From: Aurantiacibacter xanthus
GTDB taxonomy: Bacteria; Pseudomonadota; Alphaproteobacteria; Sphingomonadales; Sphingomonadaceae
Length of the DNA stretch: 63,115 nucleotides
Assembly (NCBI RefSeq): GCF_003584015.1
Contig: NZ_QXFM01000064.1
Location: 1 to 63,115 of the forward strand
Direction: 5' to 3'
Shown here: positions 34,086-44,512 of the stretch, piece by piece
Numbering within the stretch: the first letter of the stretch is position 1
Layout: each line of letters starts with the position of its first letter
The notes under the pieces: model-generated
The model's input: only the letters and a program-made list of their open reading frames with translations
Databases searched by the model: none
Told to the model about the DNA's origin: nothing
Position numbers and translations under genes: made by a program

Positions 34086-34114
34086 TTGCGCTTGGCTCGA
34101 CCATTGCCTAGACG
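34086..34114 (+). promoter_or_regulatory. Candidate nuo operon promoter
   Basis: TTGCGC (34086-34091) and TAGACG (34109-34114) are spaced by 17 bases, with the -10 hexamer ending 39 bases before nuoA. It is the best match in the 261-base gap after the divergent thiolase, which otherwise holds nothing that I can support. The hexamers resemble the two tRNA promoters in the window. Confidence 0.45.
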
Positions 34115-34153
34115 CGCTCAAATCGTCGCGCCGAACAACCGAGTCCGTACCCT

Positions 34154-34537
34154 ATGGCTACACCCATCGATCTGACCGAATATCTGCCGATCCTCATCTT
34201 TCTGGGAATCGCGGTGATTCTGTCTGCCGCCTTCGTGTTTCTGCCCATGGGCGTGGCCCGGCTGACCGGCGCCCACGAGCCGACCGCCGCCAAGCTCAGC
34301 GAATACGAATGCGGCTTCCCCGCCTTCGAAGATCCGCGCAGCCAGTTCGACGTGCGCTTCTATCTGGTGGCGATCCTGTTCATCATCTTCGATCTTGAGG
34401 CAGCCTTCCTGTTTCCCTGGGCGGTCAGCCTCGATCTCACCGGCTGGCCCGGCTGGATCACCATGATGGTGTTCCTCGGCGAATTGGCCATTGGCCTGGC
34501 CTATGCCTGGAAGAAAGGAGCTCTCGAATGGGAGTGA
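34154..34537 (+). CDS. nuoA: NADH:quinone oxidoreductase subunit A
   Basis: A 127-aa membrane subunit of respiratory complex I. Three transmembrane helices surround the conserved loop [24 protein letters not shown], with the family's EYECG motif. First gene of a complete nuo operon; overlaps nuoB by 10 bases. Confidence 0.96.
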   Translation: MATPIDLTEYLPILIFLGIAVILSAAFVFLPMGVARLTGAHEPTAAKLSEYECGFPAFEDPRSQFDVRFYLVAILFIIFDLEAAFLFPWAVSLDLTGWPGWITMMVFLGELAIGLAYAWKKGALEWE

Positions 34538-35079
34538 ACGAAACGCTCGCGCCCGCTGCCACCGGCGGCGAAGTGCGCCAGCCCGATCAGGACTATTTCA
34601 ACGCCCTTTCCACCGAGGTGAATGACAAGGGATTCCTCGTTACCAGCACCGAGGACCTGTTCCAGTGGGCGCGCACCGGCTCGCTGTGGTGGATGACATT
34701 CGGGCTCGCCTGCTGCGCGGTGGAGATGATCCACGTCAACATGCCGCGCTATGATATGGAGCGGTTCGGCGTCGCCCCGCGCGCCTCGCCGCGCCAGTCG
34801 GACGTGATGATCGTGGCCGGCACCTTGTGCAACAAGATGGCCCCGGCGCTGCGCCGTGTTTACGACCAGATGTCGAACCCGAAATATGTCATTTCGATGG
34901 GCAGCTGCGCCAATGGCGGCGGCTACTATCACTACAGCTATTCGGTGGTGCGCGGGTGCGATCGCATCGTGCCGGTCGACATCTATATCCCCGGCTGCCC
35001 GCCGACAGCCGAAGCCCTGCTTTACGGCGTGATGCAACTGCAGCGGAAGATCCGCCGCGCCGGGACGATTGAGCGTTAA
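34528..35079 (+). CDS. nuoB: NADH:quinone oxidoreductase subunit B
   Basis: A 183-aa subunit holding the N2 [4Fe-4S] cluster that passes electrons to quinone. The ligands are the adjacent pair C62-C63 (ACCAVEM) plus C127 (GSCANGG) and C157 (IPGCPPTAE). A palindromic repeat follows before nuoC. Confidence 0.97.
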   Translation: MGVNETLAPAATGGEVRQPDQDYFNALSTEVNDKGFLVTSTEDLFQWARTGSLWWMTFGLACCAVEMIHVNMPRYDMERFGVAPRASPRQSDVMIVAGTLCNKMAPALRRVYDQMSNPKYVISMGSCANGGGYYHYSYSVVRGCDRIVPVDIYIPGCPPTAEALLYGVMQLQRKIRRAGTIER

Positions 35080-35101
35080 GATGGCCCATTTGCAATACCA
35101 G

Positions 35102-35166
35102 CCGATCGTGTCGAGCGAAGTCGAGACACGCCGCGCACCGCCTCTCGACTTCGCTCGAGGCGAACG
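35102..35166. repeat. Dispersed repeat, 65 bp, nuoB-nuoC spacer
   Basis: It begins CCGATCGTGTCGAG and ends CTCGAGGCGAACGG, and contains two inverted parts: GTGTCGA...TCGAGACAC and CTCTCGACTTCGCTCGAG. A near-identical copy lies at 43334-43399 between nuoI and nuoJ. Confidence 0.88.
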
Positions 35167-35181
35167 GAAAGGGTGCAATTG

Positions 35182-35928
35182 ATGGCTGCTGTCCTTCACT
35201 CCGCCCCCCGCATTGCCTCGAACGAGGGTGTGCTCGACACGCTGACCGCCGCGCTTGGTGACAAGGTTGTCGCCGCCAAGGAAGAGCATGGCGAGATCGT
35301 CATCACCGTCGCGCGCGGTGAGATCGAGAACGCGCTGCGCGCCCTGCGCGACGAACATGCCTACCAGCAGCTGATGGAAATCGCCGGGGCCGACTACCCG
35401 GATCGCGCCGAGCGGTTCGAAGTTGTCTACATGCTGCTCAGCCTGACGAAGAATCACCGCATCATCGTGAAGGTGCAGGCCGCCGAGGATACCCCGGTGC
35501 CAACCGTCACCACCTTGTGGCCGGTCGCAGGCTGGCTCGAACGCGAGGTGTTCGATATGTACGGCGTGCTGTTCGAGGGCAACACCGACCTGCGCCGCAT
35601 CCTCACCGACTACGGCTTCGAAGGGCATCCCTTCCGCAAGGACTTCCCGCTCACCGGCTATCAGGAGCTGCGCTATTCCGAAGAGGAAGGGCGCGTGGTC
35701 TATGAGCCGGTCGAACTGGCGCAGGACTTCCGCAGCTTCGACTTCATGAGCCCGTGGGAAGGGGCGGAATATATCCTCCCCGGCGACGAAAAGGCGAGCG
35801 AAACCCCCGCGCCGCCTCCGGTGGATAAGCCCAAGACCACGGAAAACGCCAAGGATACTGGCGCTGGCGCCAAGACTGATGCCAAGGCCGCCAAAGAGTC
35901 TGACGACAAGAAGGAGGAGGGCAAGTGA
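35182..35928 (+). CDS. nuoC: NADH:quinone oxidoreductase subunit C
   Basis: A 248-aa peripheral-arm subunit of complex I. The core (about 15-200) includes the signature [40 protein letters not shown]. Residues 203-248 form a Pro/Lys/Ala-rich charged tail absent from the minimal family; it could be a linker or a binding tail. ATG 35182 is supported by AAAGGG at 8 bases; GTG 35173 is the alternative. Overlaps nuoD by four bases. Confidence 0.95.
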   Translation: MAAVLHSAPRIASNEGVLDTLTAALGDKVVAAKEEHGEIVITVARGEIENALRALRDEHAYQQLMEIAGADYPDRAERFEVVYMLLSLTKNHRIIVKVQAAEDTPVPTVTTLWPVAGWLEREVFDMYGVLFEGNTDLRRILTDYGFEGHPFRKDFPLTGYQELRYSEEEGRVVYEPVELAQDFRSFDFMSPWEGAEYILPGDEKASETPAPPPVDKPKTTENAKDTGAGAKTDAKAAKESDDKKEEGK

Positions 35929-37139
35929 GCGGCCTCGTCCAGGAAACCTCGCCCACCACCGGTGACGAGGAAATCACCAACTACACGATCAACTTCGGCC
36001 CGCAGCACCCGGCTGCGCACGGCGTGCTGCGCATGGTGATGGAGCTTGACGGTGAAATCATCGAGCGGATCGATCCGCACGTCGGCCTGCTGCATCGCGG
36101 CACCGAGAAGCTGATCGAGTACAAGACCTATCTTCAGGCGCTGCCCTATTTCGACCGGCTCGACTATTGTTCGCCGCTCGGGATGGAGCACTCCTATGTG
36201 CTGGCGATCGAGAAGCTGCTCAATCTGGAAGTGCCCGAGCGCGGCCAGTATCTGCGCGTGCTGTTCGCCGAGTTGACCCGCATCTGCAACCACCTGCTCA
36301 ACATGGGCAGCCACGTGATGGACGTGGGTGCGATGACGCCGAACCTGTGGATGTTCGAGCTGCGCGAGGACTGCCTCAACTTCTTCGAGCGGGCTTCGGG
36401 CGCGCGCATGCACTCGGCCTGGTTCCGCCCGGGCGGTGTGCATCAGGACGTGCCGCTCAAGCTGTTGACCGACATTGCCGACTGGTGCGACGGGCGTCTG
36501 CCCGAGCTGTTCGGCGATGCGATGAGCCTCGTTACCGACAACCGCATCTTCAAGCAGCGCAACGTCGATATCGCCGTGGTGAGCCAGGAAGACGCGATTG
36601 CATGGGGCTTCTCCGGCCCGATGATCCGCGCTGCCGGTATCCCGTGGGATATCCGCAAGAGTCAGCCTTACGACGTTTACGACCGGATGGAGTTCGACAT
36701 TCCCGTCGGCACCAATTCGGACTGCTACGACCGCTTCATGGTCCGCATGCAGGAAGTCTATCAGTCGGCGCGCATCATCAAGCAGTGCATCGAGCAGATG
36801 CCCGAAGGTCCGGTGGCTTCGACCGACCGCAAGATCGTGCCGCCGAAGCGCGGCGAGATGAAGCAGTCGATGGAAGCGCTGATCCACCACTTCAAGCTCT
36901 ACACCGAAGGCTTCCACGTGCCCGCGGGCGAGGTCTACGTGGCGACCGAGAGCCCCAAGGGCGAGTTCGGCGTCTATCTGGTGAGCGATGGCTCGAACAA
37001 GCCCTATCGCTGCAAGATCCGCCCGACCGCGTTCAGCCACCTTCAGGCGATGGATTTCATGTGCAAGGGCCACATGCTGCCCGACGCAACCGCCATCCTC
37101 GGCGCAATCGACGTCGTGTTCGGGGAGTGCGACCGGTGA
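35925..37139 (+). CDS. nuoD: NADH:quinone oxidoreductase subunit D
   Basis: A 404-aa subunit of the peripheral arm that helps form the quinone pocket together with Nuo[22 protein letters not shown] is in the N-terminal region, [28 protein letters not shown] follows, and the C terminus reads [15 protein letters not shown], all diagnostic. GTG start in GTGA overlap with nuoC; stop overlaps the SnoaL-like gene. Confidence 0.97.
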   Translation: MSGLVQETSPTTGDEEITNYTINFGPQHPAAHGVLRMVMELDGEIIERIDPHVGLLHRGTEKLIEYKTYLQALPYFDRLDYCSPLGMEHSYVLAIEKLLNLEVPERGQYLRVLFAELTRICNHLLNMGSHVMDVGAMTPNLWMFELREDCLNFFERASGARMHSAWFRPGGVHQDVPLKLLTDIADWCDGRLPELFGDAMSLVTDNRIFKQRNVDIAVVSQEDAIAWGFSGPMIRAAGIPWDIRKSQPYDVYDRMEFDIPVGTNSDCYDRFMVRMQEVYQSARIIKQCIEQMPEGPVASTDRKIVPPKRGEMKQSMEALIHHFKLYTEGFHVPAGEVYVATESPKGEFGVYLVSDGSNKPYRCKIRPTAFSHLQAMDFMCKGHMLPDATAILGAIDVVFGECDR

Positions 37140-37486
37140 GCAATGTCGCAACCGCCGAAGCGATGATCGCGGCCTATAACGCGCAGGACGTGGATACTTA
37201 CGTCTCGTACATGACCGACGACGCCTGCGAAGCGAACTATCGCGGCGCGGTCGTGCGTGAGGGCAAGGAGGGCACCCGCTCCGGGCTCGCTGCCGCCTTT
37301 GCCAAGTGGCCGCAGAACCATGCCGAGATCGTCGAGAAGCAGGCCATCGGCGACTTCGTGATCTTCCGCGAACACGTCACGCGCGGCCCCGCTTCCGATG
37401 GCTCGGAGCTGGTCGAGCCGTTTGACGTGGTCGCCGTCTACAGCTTCGAGGGTGACAAGTGCAGCCGCGTGGAGTTCATTCGCTGA
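37136..37486 (+). CDS. SnoaL/NTF2-fold small protein inside the nuo operon
   Basis: A 116-aa protein with the cone-shaped SnoaL/NTF2 pattern: [28 protein letters not shown], then the beta segments ...[23 protein letters not shown]...[29 protein letters not shown] 37136 overlaps the nuoD stop and its own stop overlaps the next ATG by one base, so it is translated with complex I subunits. No complex I subunit of this fold is among the 14 core Nuo proteins. Its role could be assembly or an unrelated small-molecule function; unknown. Confidence 0.85.
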   Translation: MSNVATAEAMIAAYNAQDVDTYVSYMTDDACEANYRGAVVREGKEGTRSGLAAAFAKWPQNHAEIVEKQAIGDFVIFREHVTRGPASDGSELVEPFDVVAVYSFEGDKCSRVEFIR

Positions 37487-37671
37487 TGCTGCGCGAGATC
37501 ATCATCCTCATTGCCGTGCTGGCTGGTTTTGCCGCTGCGGTTGCGGGCTATCTCGCCGTGTTCCATGGCGAGGCACCGCTCAAGGAAACCCTGTCCACCG
37601 CCTTTGCGGCGGTGATCGGCCTCTATGCGGGCCGCTATCTGGAACGGAGGCTGGCCGATGGCCGCGCGTAA
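37486..37671 (+). CDS. Small membrane protein between nuoD and nuoE
   Basis: A 61-aa protein with an N-terminal transmembrane helix (about 4-27) and a second hydrophobic stretch (about 38-52), ending in a basic tail (RYLERRLADGRA). It starts one base inside the preceding stop codon and overlaps nuoE by 14 bases, so it is tightly coupled. No named family recognised. The close packing argues that it is translated and linked in function or regulation to complex I. Confidence 0.75.
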   Translation: MLREIIILIAVLAGFAAAVAGYLAVFHGEAPLKETLSTAFAAVIGLYAGRYLERRLADGRA

Positions 37672-38326
37672 GATCGCCCCTGATACGCCCGAACTGCGCG
37701 CGCAGTGGGGCAGCTGGACCTTCAACGAAGAAACGAAGGCCAAGGCCGACAAGGCCATCGCCCGTTACCCTGAGGGACGTCAGCGCTCAGCCACCATGCC
37801 GCTGCTCGACTATGCCCAGCGTCAGGTCGGCGCCGAGACCGACACGCAAGGCTGGTTGCCGCTGCCGGTGATCGAATATGTCGCCGCCTATCTCGATCAG
37901 CCGGTGATCCGCGTGCTCGAAGTGGCGACGTTCTACACCATGTATAACCTTGAGCCGGTGGGCAAATACCACGTGCAGGTCTGCGGCACGACGCCGTGCA
38001 TGCTGCGCGGCTCGGACGAGATCATCGCCACCTGCAAGAAGCGCGGGATGAAGGCGGGGCACGTGTCGGACGATGGCCTCTGGTCGTTCACCGAGGTCGA
38101 GTGCATGGGCAACTGCGCCACCGCGCCGATGGTCCAGATCAACGACGATAACTACGAAGACCTGACCGCCGAGCGGATGGACGCCGTGCTCGACGCGCTG
38201 GCCAAGGGCGAGAGCCCCAAGACCGGCACGCAGGAGCCTGGCCGCCACACCAGCGAGCCCGCCGGCGCGCTGTCGAGCCTCAAAGAGATGGTCGAGGAAA
38301 ACCACGACTATCGGGGTGAGTGGTAA
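37658..38326 (+). CDS. nuoE: NADH:quinone oxidoreductase subunit E
   Basis: A 222-aa thioredoxin-like subunit carrying the N1a [2Fe-2S] cluster. Ligands C109 and C114 (QVCGTTPCML), C149 and C153 (ECMGNCA). GGAGG stands 7 bases before ATG 37658. The end past about residue 190 is a charged tail. One base separates its stop from a 47-codon membrane gene. Confidence 0.96.
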   Translation: MAARKIAPDTPELRAQWGSWTFNEETKAKADKAIARYPEGRQRSATMPLLDYAQRQVGAETDTQGWLPLPVIEYVAAYLDQPVIRVLEVATFYTMYNLEPVGKYHVQVCGTTPCMLRGSDEIIATCKKRGMKAGHVSDDGLWSFTEVECMGNCATAPMVQINDDNYEDLTAERMDAVLDALAKGESPKTGTQEPGRHTSEPAGALSSLKEMVEENHDYRGEW

Positions 38327-38327
38327 G

Positions 38328-38471
38328 ATGGATCAGATCCTGCCCATCGTCATTGCGCTCATCCTGGTGGTGGTCGCGTGGAAGGTGCTCAAGGGCATCG
38401 TCAAGACGGTGGCGCTGGTGGTCATTCTGGCACTCGCCGCAGCATTTGTATTCGGAGGACTGGGCGCATGA
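38328..38471 (+). CDS. Tiny membrane protein (47 aa) between nuoE and nuoF
   Basis: ATG 38328 to TGA 38471 encodes 47 residues, with two hydrophobic helices (about 4-18 and 26-44) joined by a short basic loop (WKVLKGIVK). It begins one base after nuoE ends and its stop overlaps the nuoF start (ATGA), the same coupling used by the real nuo genes. It is too short to be identified by family. The overlap geometry and absence of internal stops support expression; function unknown. Confidence 0.65.
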   Translation: MDQILPIVIALILVVVAWKVLKGIVKTVALVVILALAAAFVFGGLGA

Positions 38472-39763
38472 GCCTGGCTGACAAAGACCGCATCTTCACC
38501 AACGTCTATGGCTTTCAGGACTGGGGCCTGAAGGCGGCACAGGCGCGCGGTGACTGGGACGACACCAAGAAGCTGATGGAAGTCGGGCAAGACGCCATCA
38601 TCGACGAGATCAAGGCCTCGGGCCTGCGCGGCCGGGGCGGGGCGGGCTTCCCAACGGGTATGAAGTGGAGCTTCATGCCGAAGGAAAGCAAGGACGGACG
38701 GCCCAGCTTCCTCGTCATCAACGCCGACGAGTCCGAGCCCGGCTCGTGCAAGGACCGCGAGATCATCCGCCACGATCCGCACAAGCTGGTCGAAGGCGCG
38801 CTGATCGCCGGTTTCGCCATGCGCGCAAGGGCGGCCTACATTTACATTCGCGGCGAATATATCCGCGAGGCCGAGACGCTGTTTGCCGCCGTCGAGCAGG
38901 CCTATGACGCCGGCCTGCTGGGCAAGAACGCCGCCGGGTCGGGCTACGATTTCGACGTTTACGTTCATCGCGGCGCGGGCGCTTACATCTGCGGCGAAGA
39001 GACCGCGATGATCGAGAGCCTCGAAGGCAAGAAGGGCCAGCCGCGCCTCAAGCCGCCGTTTCCGGCGGGTGCGGGCCTCTATGGCTGCCCGACCACGGTC
39101 AACAACGTGGAATCGATCGCCGTGGTGCCGACGATCCTGCGGCGCGGGGCTGCGTGGTTCTCGTCCTTCGGGCGCGAGAACAACAAGGGCACCAAGCTGT
39201 TCCAGATCTCGGGGCACGTGAACAAGCCCTGCGTCGTTGAAGAGGCGATGAGCATCACCTTCGAGGAGCTGATCGAGAAGCACTGCGGCGGCATTCGCGG
39301 CGGGTGGGACAACCTGCTCGCGGTGATCCCCGGCGGCTCGTCGGTGCCGCTGGTGCCGGGCGAGCAGATCCGCAATGCCTTCATGGACTTCGACGGGCTG
39401 AAAGAGCTTGGCTCGGGCCTCGGCACCGCTGGCGTGATCGTGATGGACAAGAGCACCGACGTGGTGCGCGCGATCTCGCGTCTGAGCTACTTCTACAAGC
39501 ACGAGAGCTGCGGCCAGTGCACCCCCTGCCGTGAGGGCACGGGCTGGATGTGGCGCGTGATGAAGCGGCTTGAGACCGGCGATGCCGAGATCGAAGAGAT
39601 CGACATGCTGCAACAGGTCACCAAGCAGGTGGAAGGCCACACGATCTGCGCCTTGGGCGATGCCGCCGCCTGGCCCATCCAGGGCCTGATCCGCCACTTC
39701 CGCCCCGAAATCGAGCGCCGCATCAATGAGCGTGCGGGCGCTATGCAAGAGGCAGCCGAATAA
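38468..39763 (+). CDS. nuoF: NADH:quinone oxidoreductase subunit F
   Basis: A 431-aa NADH dehydrogenase module subunit that binds NADH, FMN and the N3 [4Fe-4S] cluster. [18 protein letters not shown] (NADH loop) near 53-70, [16 protein letters not shown] near 88-103, [20 protein letters not shown] near 174-193, and the cluster motif [13 protein letters not shown] near 345-357 are present. TAATG overlap with nuoG. Confidence 0.97.
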   Translation: MSLADKDRIFTNVYGFQDWGLKAAQARGDWDDTKKLMEVGQDAIIDEIKASGLRGRGGAGFPTGMKWSFMPKESKDGRPSFLVINADESEPGSCKDREIIRHDPHKLVEGALIAGFAMRARAAYIYIRGEYIREAETLFAAVEQAYDAGLLGKNAAGSGYDFDVYVHRGAGAYICGEETAMIESLEGKKGQPRLKPPFPAGAGLYGCPTTVNNVESIAVVPTILRRGAAWFSSFGRENNKGTKLFQISGHVNKPCVVEEAMSITFEELIEKHCGGIRGGWDNLLAVIPGGSSVPLVPGEQIRNAFMDFDGLKELGSGLGTAGVIVMDKSTDVVRAISRLSYFYKHESCGQCTPCREGTGWMWRVMKRLETGDAEIEEIDMLQQVTKQVEGHTICALGDAAAWPIQGLIRHFRPEIERRINERAGAMQEAAE

Positions 39764-41772
39764 TGCCTAAAGTCACCGTAGACGGACAGGAAATCGAGGT
39801 TCCCGCTGGTGCCACCGTGCTCCAGGCGTGCGAGCTGGCGGGCAAGGAAATCCCGCGTTTCTGCTATCACGAACGTCTCTCCATCGCGGGCAACTGCCGC
39901 ATGTGCCTCGTCGAGGTGAAGCCGGGGCCGCCCAAGCCGCAGGCCTCCTGCGCGCTGCCCGCCACCGAGGGGCAGGAAATCCGCACCGATAGCGAGATGG
40001 TCAAGAAGGCGCGCGAAGGGGTGATGGAGTTCCTCCTCATCAACCATCCGCTCGATTGCCCGATTTGCGATCAGGGCGGCGAGTGCGACCTGCAGGACCA
40101 GTCGGTCGCCTATGGCCGCGGGGGCTCGCGCTATCACGAGCACAAGCGCGCGGTGACCTCGAAGAACATGGGCCCGCTCATCAAGACCACGATGACGCGC
40201 TGCATCCACTGCACCCGCTGCGTGCGCTTCTCGGAAGAGATTGCGGGCGTCGACGAGATCGGCGCGCTCTATCGCGGCGAGGACATGCAGATCACCACCT
40301 ATCTCGAACAGGCTGCCAAGCACGAGATGAGCGCCAATGTGATCGATCTGTGCCCGGTCGGCGCGCTCACCAGCGCTCCCTACGCCTATGAGGCACGTCC
40401 GTGGGAGCTGAAGAAGACGCTCTCCATCGACGTGTCCGACGCGATCGGCGCGAACATCCGCCTCGACAGCCGTGGCCGCGAAGTGCTGCGCGCGCTGCCG
40501 CGCGTCAACGACGACGTCAACGAGGAGTGGATCAGCGACAAGGCGCGCTATCAGGTCGATGGCCTGATCCGCCGCCGCCTCGACAAGGTGTGGGTCCGCA
40601 AGGACGGCAAGCTGGCGCAGGCAAGCTGGGCCGAGGCATTTGACGCCATCGCGGCGGCCAAGCCCGGCGCTTCGATTGCTGCTGTGGCAGGCGACCTGCT
40701 CGACTGCGAGACGATGTTTGCGGCCAAGGCGCTGCTCAAGGCCTCAGGGTCCTCGCTGATCGAGAGCCGCCAGACCGGCATGGACTACGATTGCACGAAC
40801 CTCGCGGCGATCAATTTCAATTCGACGCTGGCCGGGATCGAGACCGCCGACGCAGTGCTGATCATCGGCGCGAACCTGCGCTGGGAAGCGCCGCTGGTGA
40901 ACGTGCGGCTGCGCAAGGCGGCCAAGCGCGGGGCCAAGGTCTTCGTGGTCGGACCCGAATGGGAGACCACCTATCCGGCGATGTTCCTCGGGGCCGATGC
41001 CTCGGCGTTGGGCAATCTGCCCGCCGAACTGACCGAGGCCTTCAAGGCCGCCGAACGTCCCGCCGTGATCCTCGGCGCGGGTGGCTTTGCGGCCGGTGCC
41101 CATGCCAAGGCGCTCAGCCTCGCGCACGAGCTGGGCTGCGTGAAAGAGGGCTGGAGCGGCTTTAACGCGCTGCACATTGCGGCGGCGCGGATGGGCGCGG
41201 TGATGCTCGGCTTCGCGCAGCAGGGCGGCATTGCCGATCTGGTCGCGGCCAGGCCCAAGGTGCTGCTGGCGCTGGGCGCGGACGAGGTCGACTTCGCGAA
41301 GTTCGAAGGCAGTCTCAAGGTCTATATTGGCCACCACGGCGACAAGGGCGCTCACGCAGCCGACATCATCCTGCCCGCCTCGGCCTTCTCCGAGAAGGCG
41401 GGGACCTATGTGAACACCGAAGGCCGCGTGCAGATGGCCGACAAGGCCGTCTTCGCGCCGGGTGACGCGCGTGAAGACTGGACGATCCTGCGCGCGCTTG
41501 CCGATGCGCTGGGCGTGACGGTCGGTTTCGACAGCTTCGACCAGCTGCGCGCCGCCATGATCGCCGAGGTTCCGGCGCTGGGCGAAGAGGGGCTGGCCGA
41601 CTATGGCGCGCTCGCCGCTTCGGTTGCGGGCAACACCTCGCCTTCGGGCCCGATCCCGAGCCCGATCAAGGATTTCTACCTCACCAACCCGATCGCCCGC
41701 GCCAGCGTGGTGATGCAGCAGTGCTCGAACGAACTGCTTTTGGGTGACGCCCTGAAGGAGGCCGCGGAATGA
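39763..41772 (+). CDS. nuoG: NADH:quinone oxidoreductase subunit G
   Basis: A 669-aa subunit with several Fe-S clusters. The N-terminal [2Fe-2S] ferredoxin domain has [15 protein letters not shown] and a later Cys in QASCALP. A His/Cys [4Fe-4S] motif reads [18 protein letters not shown] further [4Fe-4S] site reads [13 protein letters not shown]...CPVGALTS. The C-terminal molybdopterin-oxidoreductase-like part is short, as in alphaproteobacteria and mitochondria, with no extra N7 Cys set seen. Overlaps nuoH by four bases. Confidence 0.96.
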   Translation: MPKVTVDGQEIEVPAGATVLQACELAGKEIPRFCYHERLSIAGNCRMCLVEVKPGPPKPQASCALPATEGQEIRTDSEMVKKAREGVMEFLLINHPLDCPICDQGGECDLQDQSVAYGRGGSRYHEHKRAVTSKNMGPLIKTTMTRCIHCTRCVRFSEEIAGVDEIGALYRGEDMQITTYLEQAAKHEMSANVIDLCPVGALTSAPYAYEARPWELKKTLSIDVSDAIGANIRLDSRGREVLRALPRVNDDVNEEWISDKARYQVDGLIRRRLDKVWVRKDGKLAQASWAEAFDAIAAAKPGASIAAVAGDLLDCETMFAAKALLKASGSSLIESRQTGMDYDCTNLAAINFNSTLAGIETADAVLIIGANLRWEAPLVNVRLRKAAKRGAKVFVVGPEWETTYPAMFLGADASALGNLPAELTEAFKAAERPAVILGAGGFAAGAHAKALSLAHELGCVKEGWSGFNALHIAAARMGAVMLGFAQQGGIADLVAARPKVLLALGADEVDFAKFEGSLKVYIGHHGDKGAHAADIILPASAFSEKAGTYVNTEGRVQMADKAVFAPGDAREDWTILRALADALGVTVGFDSFDQLRAAMIAEVPALGEEGLADYGALAASVAGNTSPSGPIPSPIKDFYLTNPIARASVVMQQCSNELLLGDALKEAAE

Positions 41773-42821
41773 CCGCCACTTTCATCGAATGGGGCATGGA
41801 CTCTGGCTGGGCGATGATCGTCTCGGCCATCATCGGCTCGCTGCTGATTGCGCTGCCGCTGATGCTGGCCGTGGCCATGATCATCTATGTCGACCGCAAG
41901 GTCTGGGCCTCGATCAACCTGCGCCGCGGGCCGAACGTGGTCGGCCCCTTCGGCCTGCTGCAAAGCTTCGCCGACGGCCTCAAGGTCATGCTGCAGGAAA
42001 CCATCATTCCTTCGGCAGCGAACAAGGGCATCTTCCTGATCGCGCCGGTCGTCACCTTTACCGTGGCGCTGGCCGCCTGGGCGGTGATCCCGTTCGACGC
42101 GGGCGTGGTGCTGGCCGACATCAACGTTGGCCTGCTCTACATTCTCGCGATCAGCTCGCTGTCGGTTTACGGCGTGGTGATGTCGGGTTGGGCGTCGAAC
42201 TCGAAGTACCCGTTCTTCTCCGCTATGCGCGCCTCGGCGCAGATGATTTCGTACGAAGTCTCGATCGGCTTTATCCTCGTCTGCGTGGTGCTCTATGCGG
42301 GTTCGTTCAACCTCTCGGCCATCGTCGAGGCGCAGAAGGGCCACGGCTTCGGGATCATCAACGGCTACTGGTTCAACCTGCTGCTGTTCCCGATCTGGGT
42401 GATGTTCTTCATCTCGGCACTGGCGGAAACGCAGCGCGTGCCGTTCGACCTCACCGAGGCGGAGTCTGAGCTGGTGGCAGGCTATCAGACCGAATATTCG
42501 AGCATGAGCTTCGCGCTGTTCTGGCTCGGCGAATATGCCAACATCCTGCTGATGTGCTCGCTGAACACGCTGCTGTTCTGGGGTGGCTGGCTGCCGCCGC
42601 TCGATATTCCGGTGCTGTACTATGTGCCGGGCATCATCTGGTTCCTGCTGAAGACGTTCTTCTTCTTCTTCATGTTCAGCTGGGTGATGGCGACGGTGCC
42701 GCGCTACCGGTATGACCAGCTGATGCGGCTGGGCTGGAAGGTGTTCCTGCCGCTGAGCCTGTTCTTCGTCGTCGCCATCTCGGGCTGGCTGATGTTTACC
42801 CGTTACGGAGTGGCAGCATGA
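41769..42821 (+). CDS. nuoH: NADH:quinone oxidoreductase subunit H
   Basis: A 350-aa membrane subunit at the join of the two arms, next to the quinone channel. About eight helices are visible. [24 protein letters not shown] near 40-63 and [24 protein letters not shown] near 221-244 are the signature loops. Overlaps nuoI by four bases. Confidence 0.97.
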   Translation: MTATFIEWGMDSGWAMIVSAIIGSLLIALPLMLAVAMIIYVDRKVWASINLRRGPNVVGPFGLLQSFADGLKVMLQETIIPSAANKGIFLIAPVVTFTVALAAWAVIPFDAGVVLADINVGLLYILAISSLSVYGVVMSGWASNSKYPFFSAMRASAQMISYEVSIGFILVCVVLYAGSFNLSAIVEAQKGHGFGIINGYWFNLLLFPIWVMFFISALAETQRVPFDLTEAESELVAGYQTEYSSMSFALFWLGEYANILLMCSLNTLLFWGGWLPPLDIPVLYYVPGIIWFLLKTFFFFFMFSWVMATVPRYRYDQLMRLGWKVFLPLSLFFVVAISGWLMFTRYGVAA

Positions 42822-43303
42822 CCGCCGCACAACTCATCAAGTCGTTCACCCTGTGGGAATTCGTGAAGGCCCACATGCTGACGCTCAAGTACTTCTTCAA
42901 GCCGAAGGTGACGATCAACTATCCCTTCGAGAAGAACCCGCTTAGCCCGCGCTTCCGCGGTGAGCATGCGCTGCGCCGCTATCCCAACGGTGAGGAGCGT
43001 TGCATCGCCTGCAAGCTGTGCGAGGCGACCTGCCCGGCGCAGGCCATCACCATCGAGGCCGAACCGCGCGACGACGGCAGCCGCCGCACCACGCGCTACG
43101 ACATCGACATGACCAAGTGCATCTACTGCGGCTTCTGCCAGGAAGCCTGCCCGGTGGATGCGATCGTCGAAGGGCCGAACTTCGAATATGCGACCGAAAC
43201 GCGCGAAGAACTGCTTTACGACAAAGCAAAACTGCTGGCGAACGGGGACAAGTGGGAGCGGGCCATCGCCGCGAACCTTGAAGCCGACGCGCCGTATCGA
43301 TAG
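42818..43303 (+). CDS. nuoI: NADH:quinone oxidoreductase subunit I
   Basis: A 161-aa subunit with the two [4Fe-4S] clusters N6a and N6b. The eight ligands are in [12 protein letters not shown] and [15 protein letters not shown]. The N-terminal amphipathic stretch is typical. A 66-bp palindromic element separates it from nuoJ. Confidence 0.97.
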   Translation: MTAAQLIKSFTLWEFVKAHMLTLKYFFKPKVTINYPFEKNPLSPRFRGEHALRRYPNGEERCIACKLCEATCPAQAITIEAEPRDDGSRRTTRYDIDMTKCIYCGFCQEACPVDAIVEGPNFEYATETREELLYDKAKLLANGDKWERAIAANLEADAPYR

Positions 43304-43333
43304 GGGCCGCACGTGAACCGGGGAACCACTCAA

Positions 43334-43399
43334 CCGATCGTGTCGAGCCTAGTCGAGACACTTTGCGCCGCGCCTCTCGGCTCCGCTCGAGGCGAACGG
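43334..43399. repeat. Dispersed repeat, 66 bp, nuoI-nuoJ spacer
   Basis: Second copy of the element at 35102-35166: it begins CCGATCGTGTCGAG and ends CTCGAGGCGAACGG, differing by a few substitutions and one base in the centre. Some changes fall in both arms of a stem (GACTTCGCTC versus GGCTCCGCTC). Confidence 0.88.
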
Positions 43400-43410
43400 G
43401 GGCTTAGCTA

Positions 43411-44025
43411 ATGCTGCACATCATCGCCTTTTACCTGTTCGCCGCGCTGGTGATCGCCAGCGGAGCGATGACCATATTGTCCCGCAACCCGGTTCATTCG
43501 GTGTTGTGGCTGATCCTCGCGTTCTTCAACGCGGCGGGCCTGATGGTGCTCGTGGGCGCCGAATTCATCGCCATGCTGCTGGTGATCGTTTACGTCGGCG
43601 CGGTTGCGGTGCTGTTCCTGTTCGTTGTGATGATGCTCAACATCGACTTCGCCGAACTGCGCGCCGGGTTTGTGAAGAACGCGCCGCTCGGCGTGGTGAT
43701 CGCGCTGGTGCTCGTGTGCGAGCTGGTGCTCGGTCTGGGTGCCTATCGCGCTGGCATAATCGAGCTGGGCACGCCCTCGGGTGAAGTGCTGCTGGGCCAG
43801 ACCAACATCGCCCAGATCGGTGAGCTGCTCTATGGCCGCTACCTGTTCCTGTTCGAAAGTGCCGGCATCATTCTGCTGGTGGCGATGATCGGCGCGATCG
43901 TGCTGACTCACCGCGAACAGCGCAGCGCGCGTGGTCACCAGAACATCGCCAAGCAGAACGCGCGGCGTCCTGAAGAGGCGACCGAACTCAAGCAGCCCGT
44001 CAGCGGGCAGGGGGTCGAGCTGTGA
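43411..44025 (+). CDS. nuoJ: NADH:quinone oxidoreductase subunit J
   Basis: A 204-aa membrane subunit with five predicted helices. NPVHSVLWLILAFFNAAGLMVLVGAEFIAMLLVIVYVGAVAVLFLFVVMM covers helices 2-3 with the conserved Glu and Tyr-Val-Gly. A hydrophilic C-terminal tail of about 35 residues follows. Confidence 0.96.
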   Translation: MLHIIAFYLFAALVIASGAMTILSRNPVHSVLWLILAFFNAAGLMVLVGAEFIAMLLVIVYVGAVAVLFLFVVMMLNIDFAELRAGFVKNAPLGVVIALVLVCELVLGLGAYRAGIIELGTPSGEVLLGQTNIAQIGELLYGRYLFLFESAGIILLVAMIGAIVLTHREQRSARGHQNIAKQNARRPEEATELKQPVSGQGVEL

Positions 44026-44120
44026 TTTCGGTTCGCACCCAAGACCCGCTCAGCCTGAGCCGGTGTGCTTTCAGCACAGCTTCGCTTCCGAAGGCCATGC
44101 GCCGGGCTGACCTCATGCCT

Positions 44121-44147
44121 GCCCTTCGACAAGCTCAGGGCGAGCGG
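44121..44147. repeat. Dispersed palindrome half, nuoJ-nuoK spacer
   Basis: GCCCTTCGACAAGCTC...GCGG is a copy of the element half at 21698-21724. It lies in the 151-base nuoJ-nuoK gap, which also holds a small GTGCT/AGCAC hairpin near 44061-44075. No gene is supported in the gap. Confidence 0.75.
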
Positions 44148-44176
44148 ATGTGTAACATTCATTGTGGAGCCGTCTC

Positions 44177-44482
44177 ATGATCGGCATCGAACATTACATC
44201 GTCGTCAGCTCGATCCTGTTCGTGCTGGGCGTGCTGGGGATCTTCCTCAACCGCAAGAACATCATCGTCATCCTGATGGCGATCGAGCTGATCCTGCTCA
44301 GCGTGAACATCAACCTGGTGGCCTTCAGCGCCTTCCTTGGTGATCTCACCGGGCAGATCTTCGCCATGTTCGTGCTCACCGTGGCGGCGGGCGAAGCGGC
44401 CATCGGCCTTGCCATTCTCGTTATCTACTTCCGTTCGCGCGGCACGATCGCCGTGGACGATGTCAACCGGATGAAGGGCTGA
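44177..44482 (+). CDS. nuoK: NADH:quinone oxidoreductase subunit K
   Basis: A 101-aa membrane subunit with three helices and the conserved membrane Glu of [19 protein letters not shown]. Length equals the family norm. ATG 44177 has GGAG 8 bases upstream; an in-frame GTG-type extension is not needed. Confidence 0.96.
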   Translation: MIGIEHYIVVSSILFVLGVLGIFLNRKNIIVILMAIELILLSVNINLVAFSAFLGDLTGQIFAMFVLTVAAGEAAIGLAILVIYFRSRGTIAVDDVNRMKG

Positions 44483-44512
44483 GCGTGATCTTGTCGTACT
44501 CATCCAACACCT

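Noticed and set aside
33963-34175. 70-codon frame in the nuo promoter gap
   Set aside because: It has no ribosome binding site, is basic and low in complexity, and overlaps the probable nuo promoter and nuoA start.
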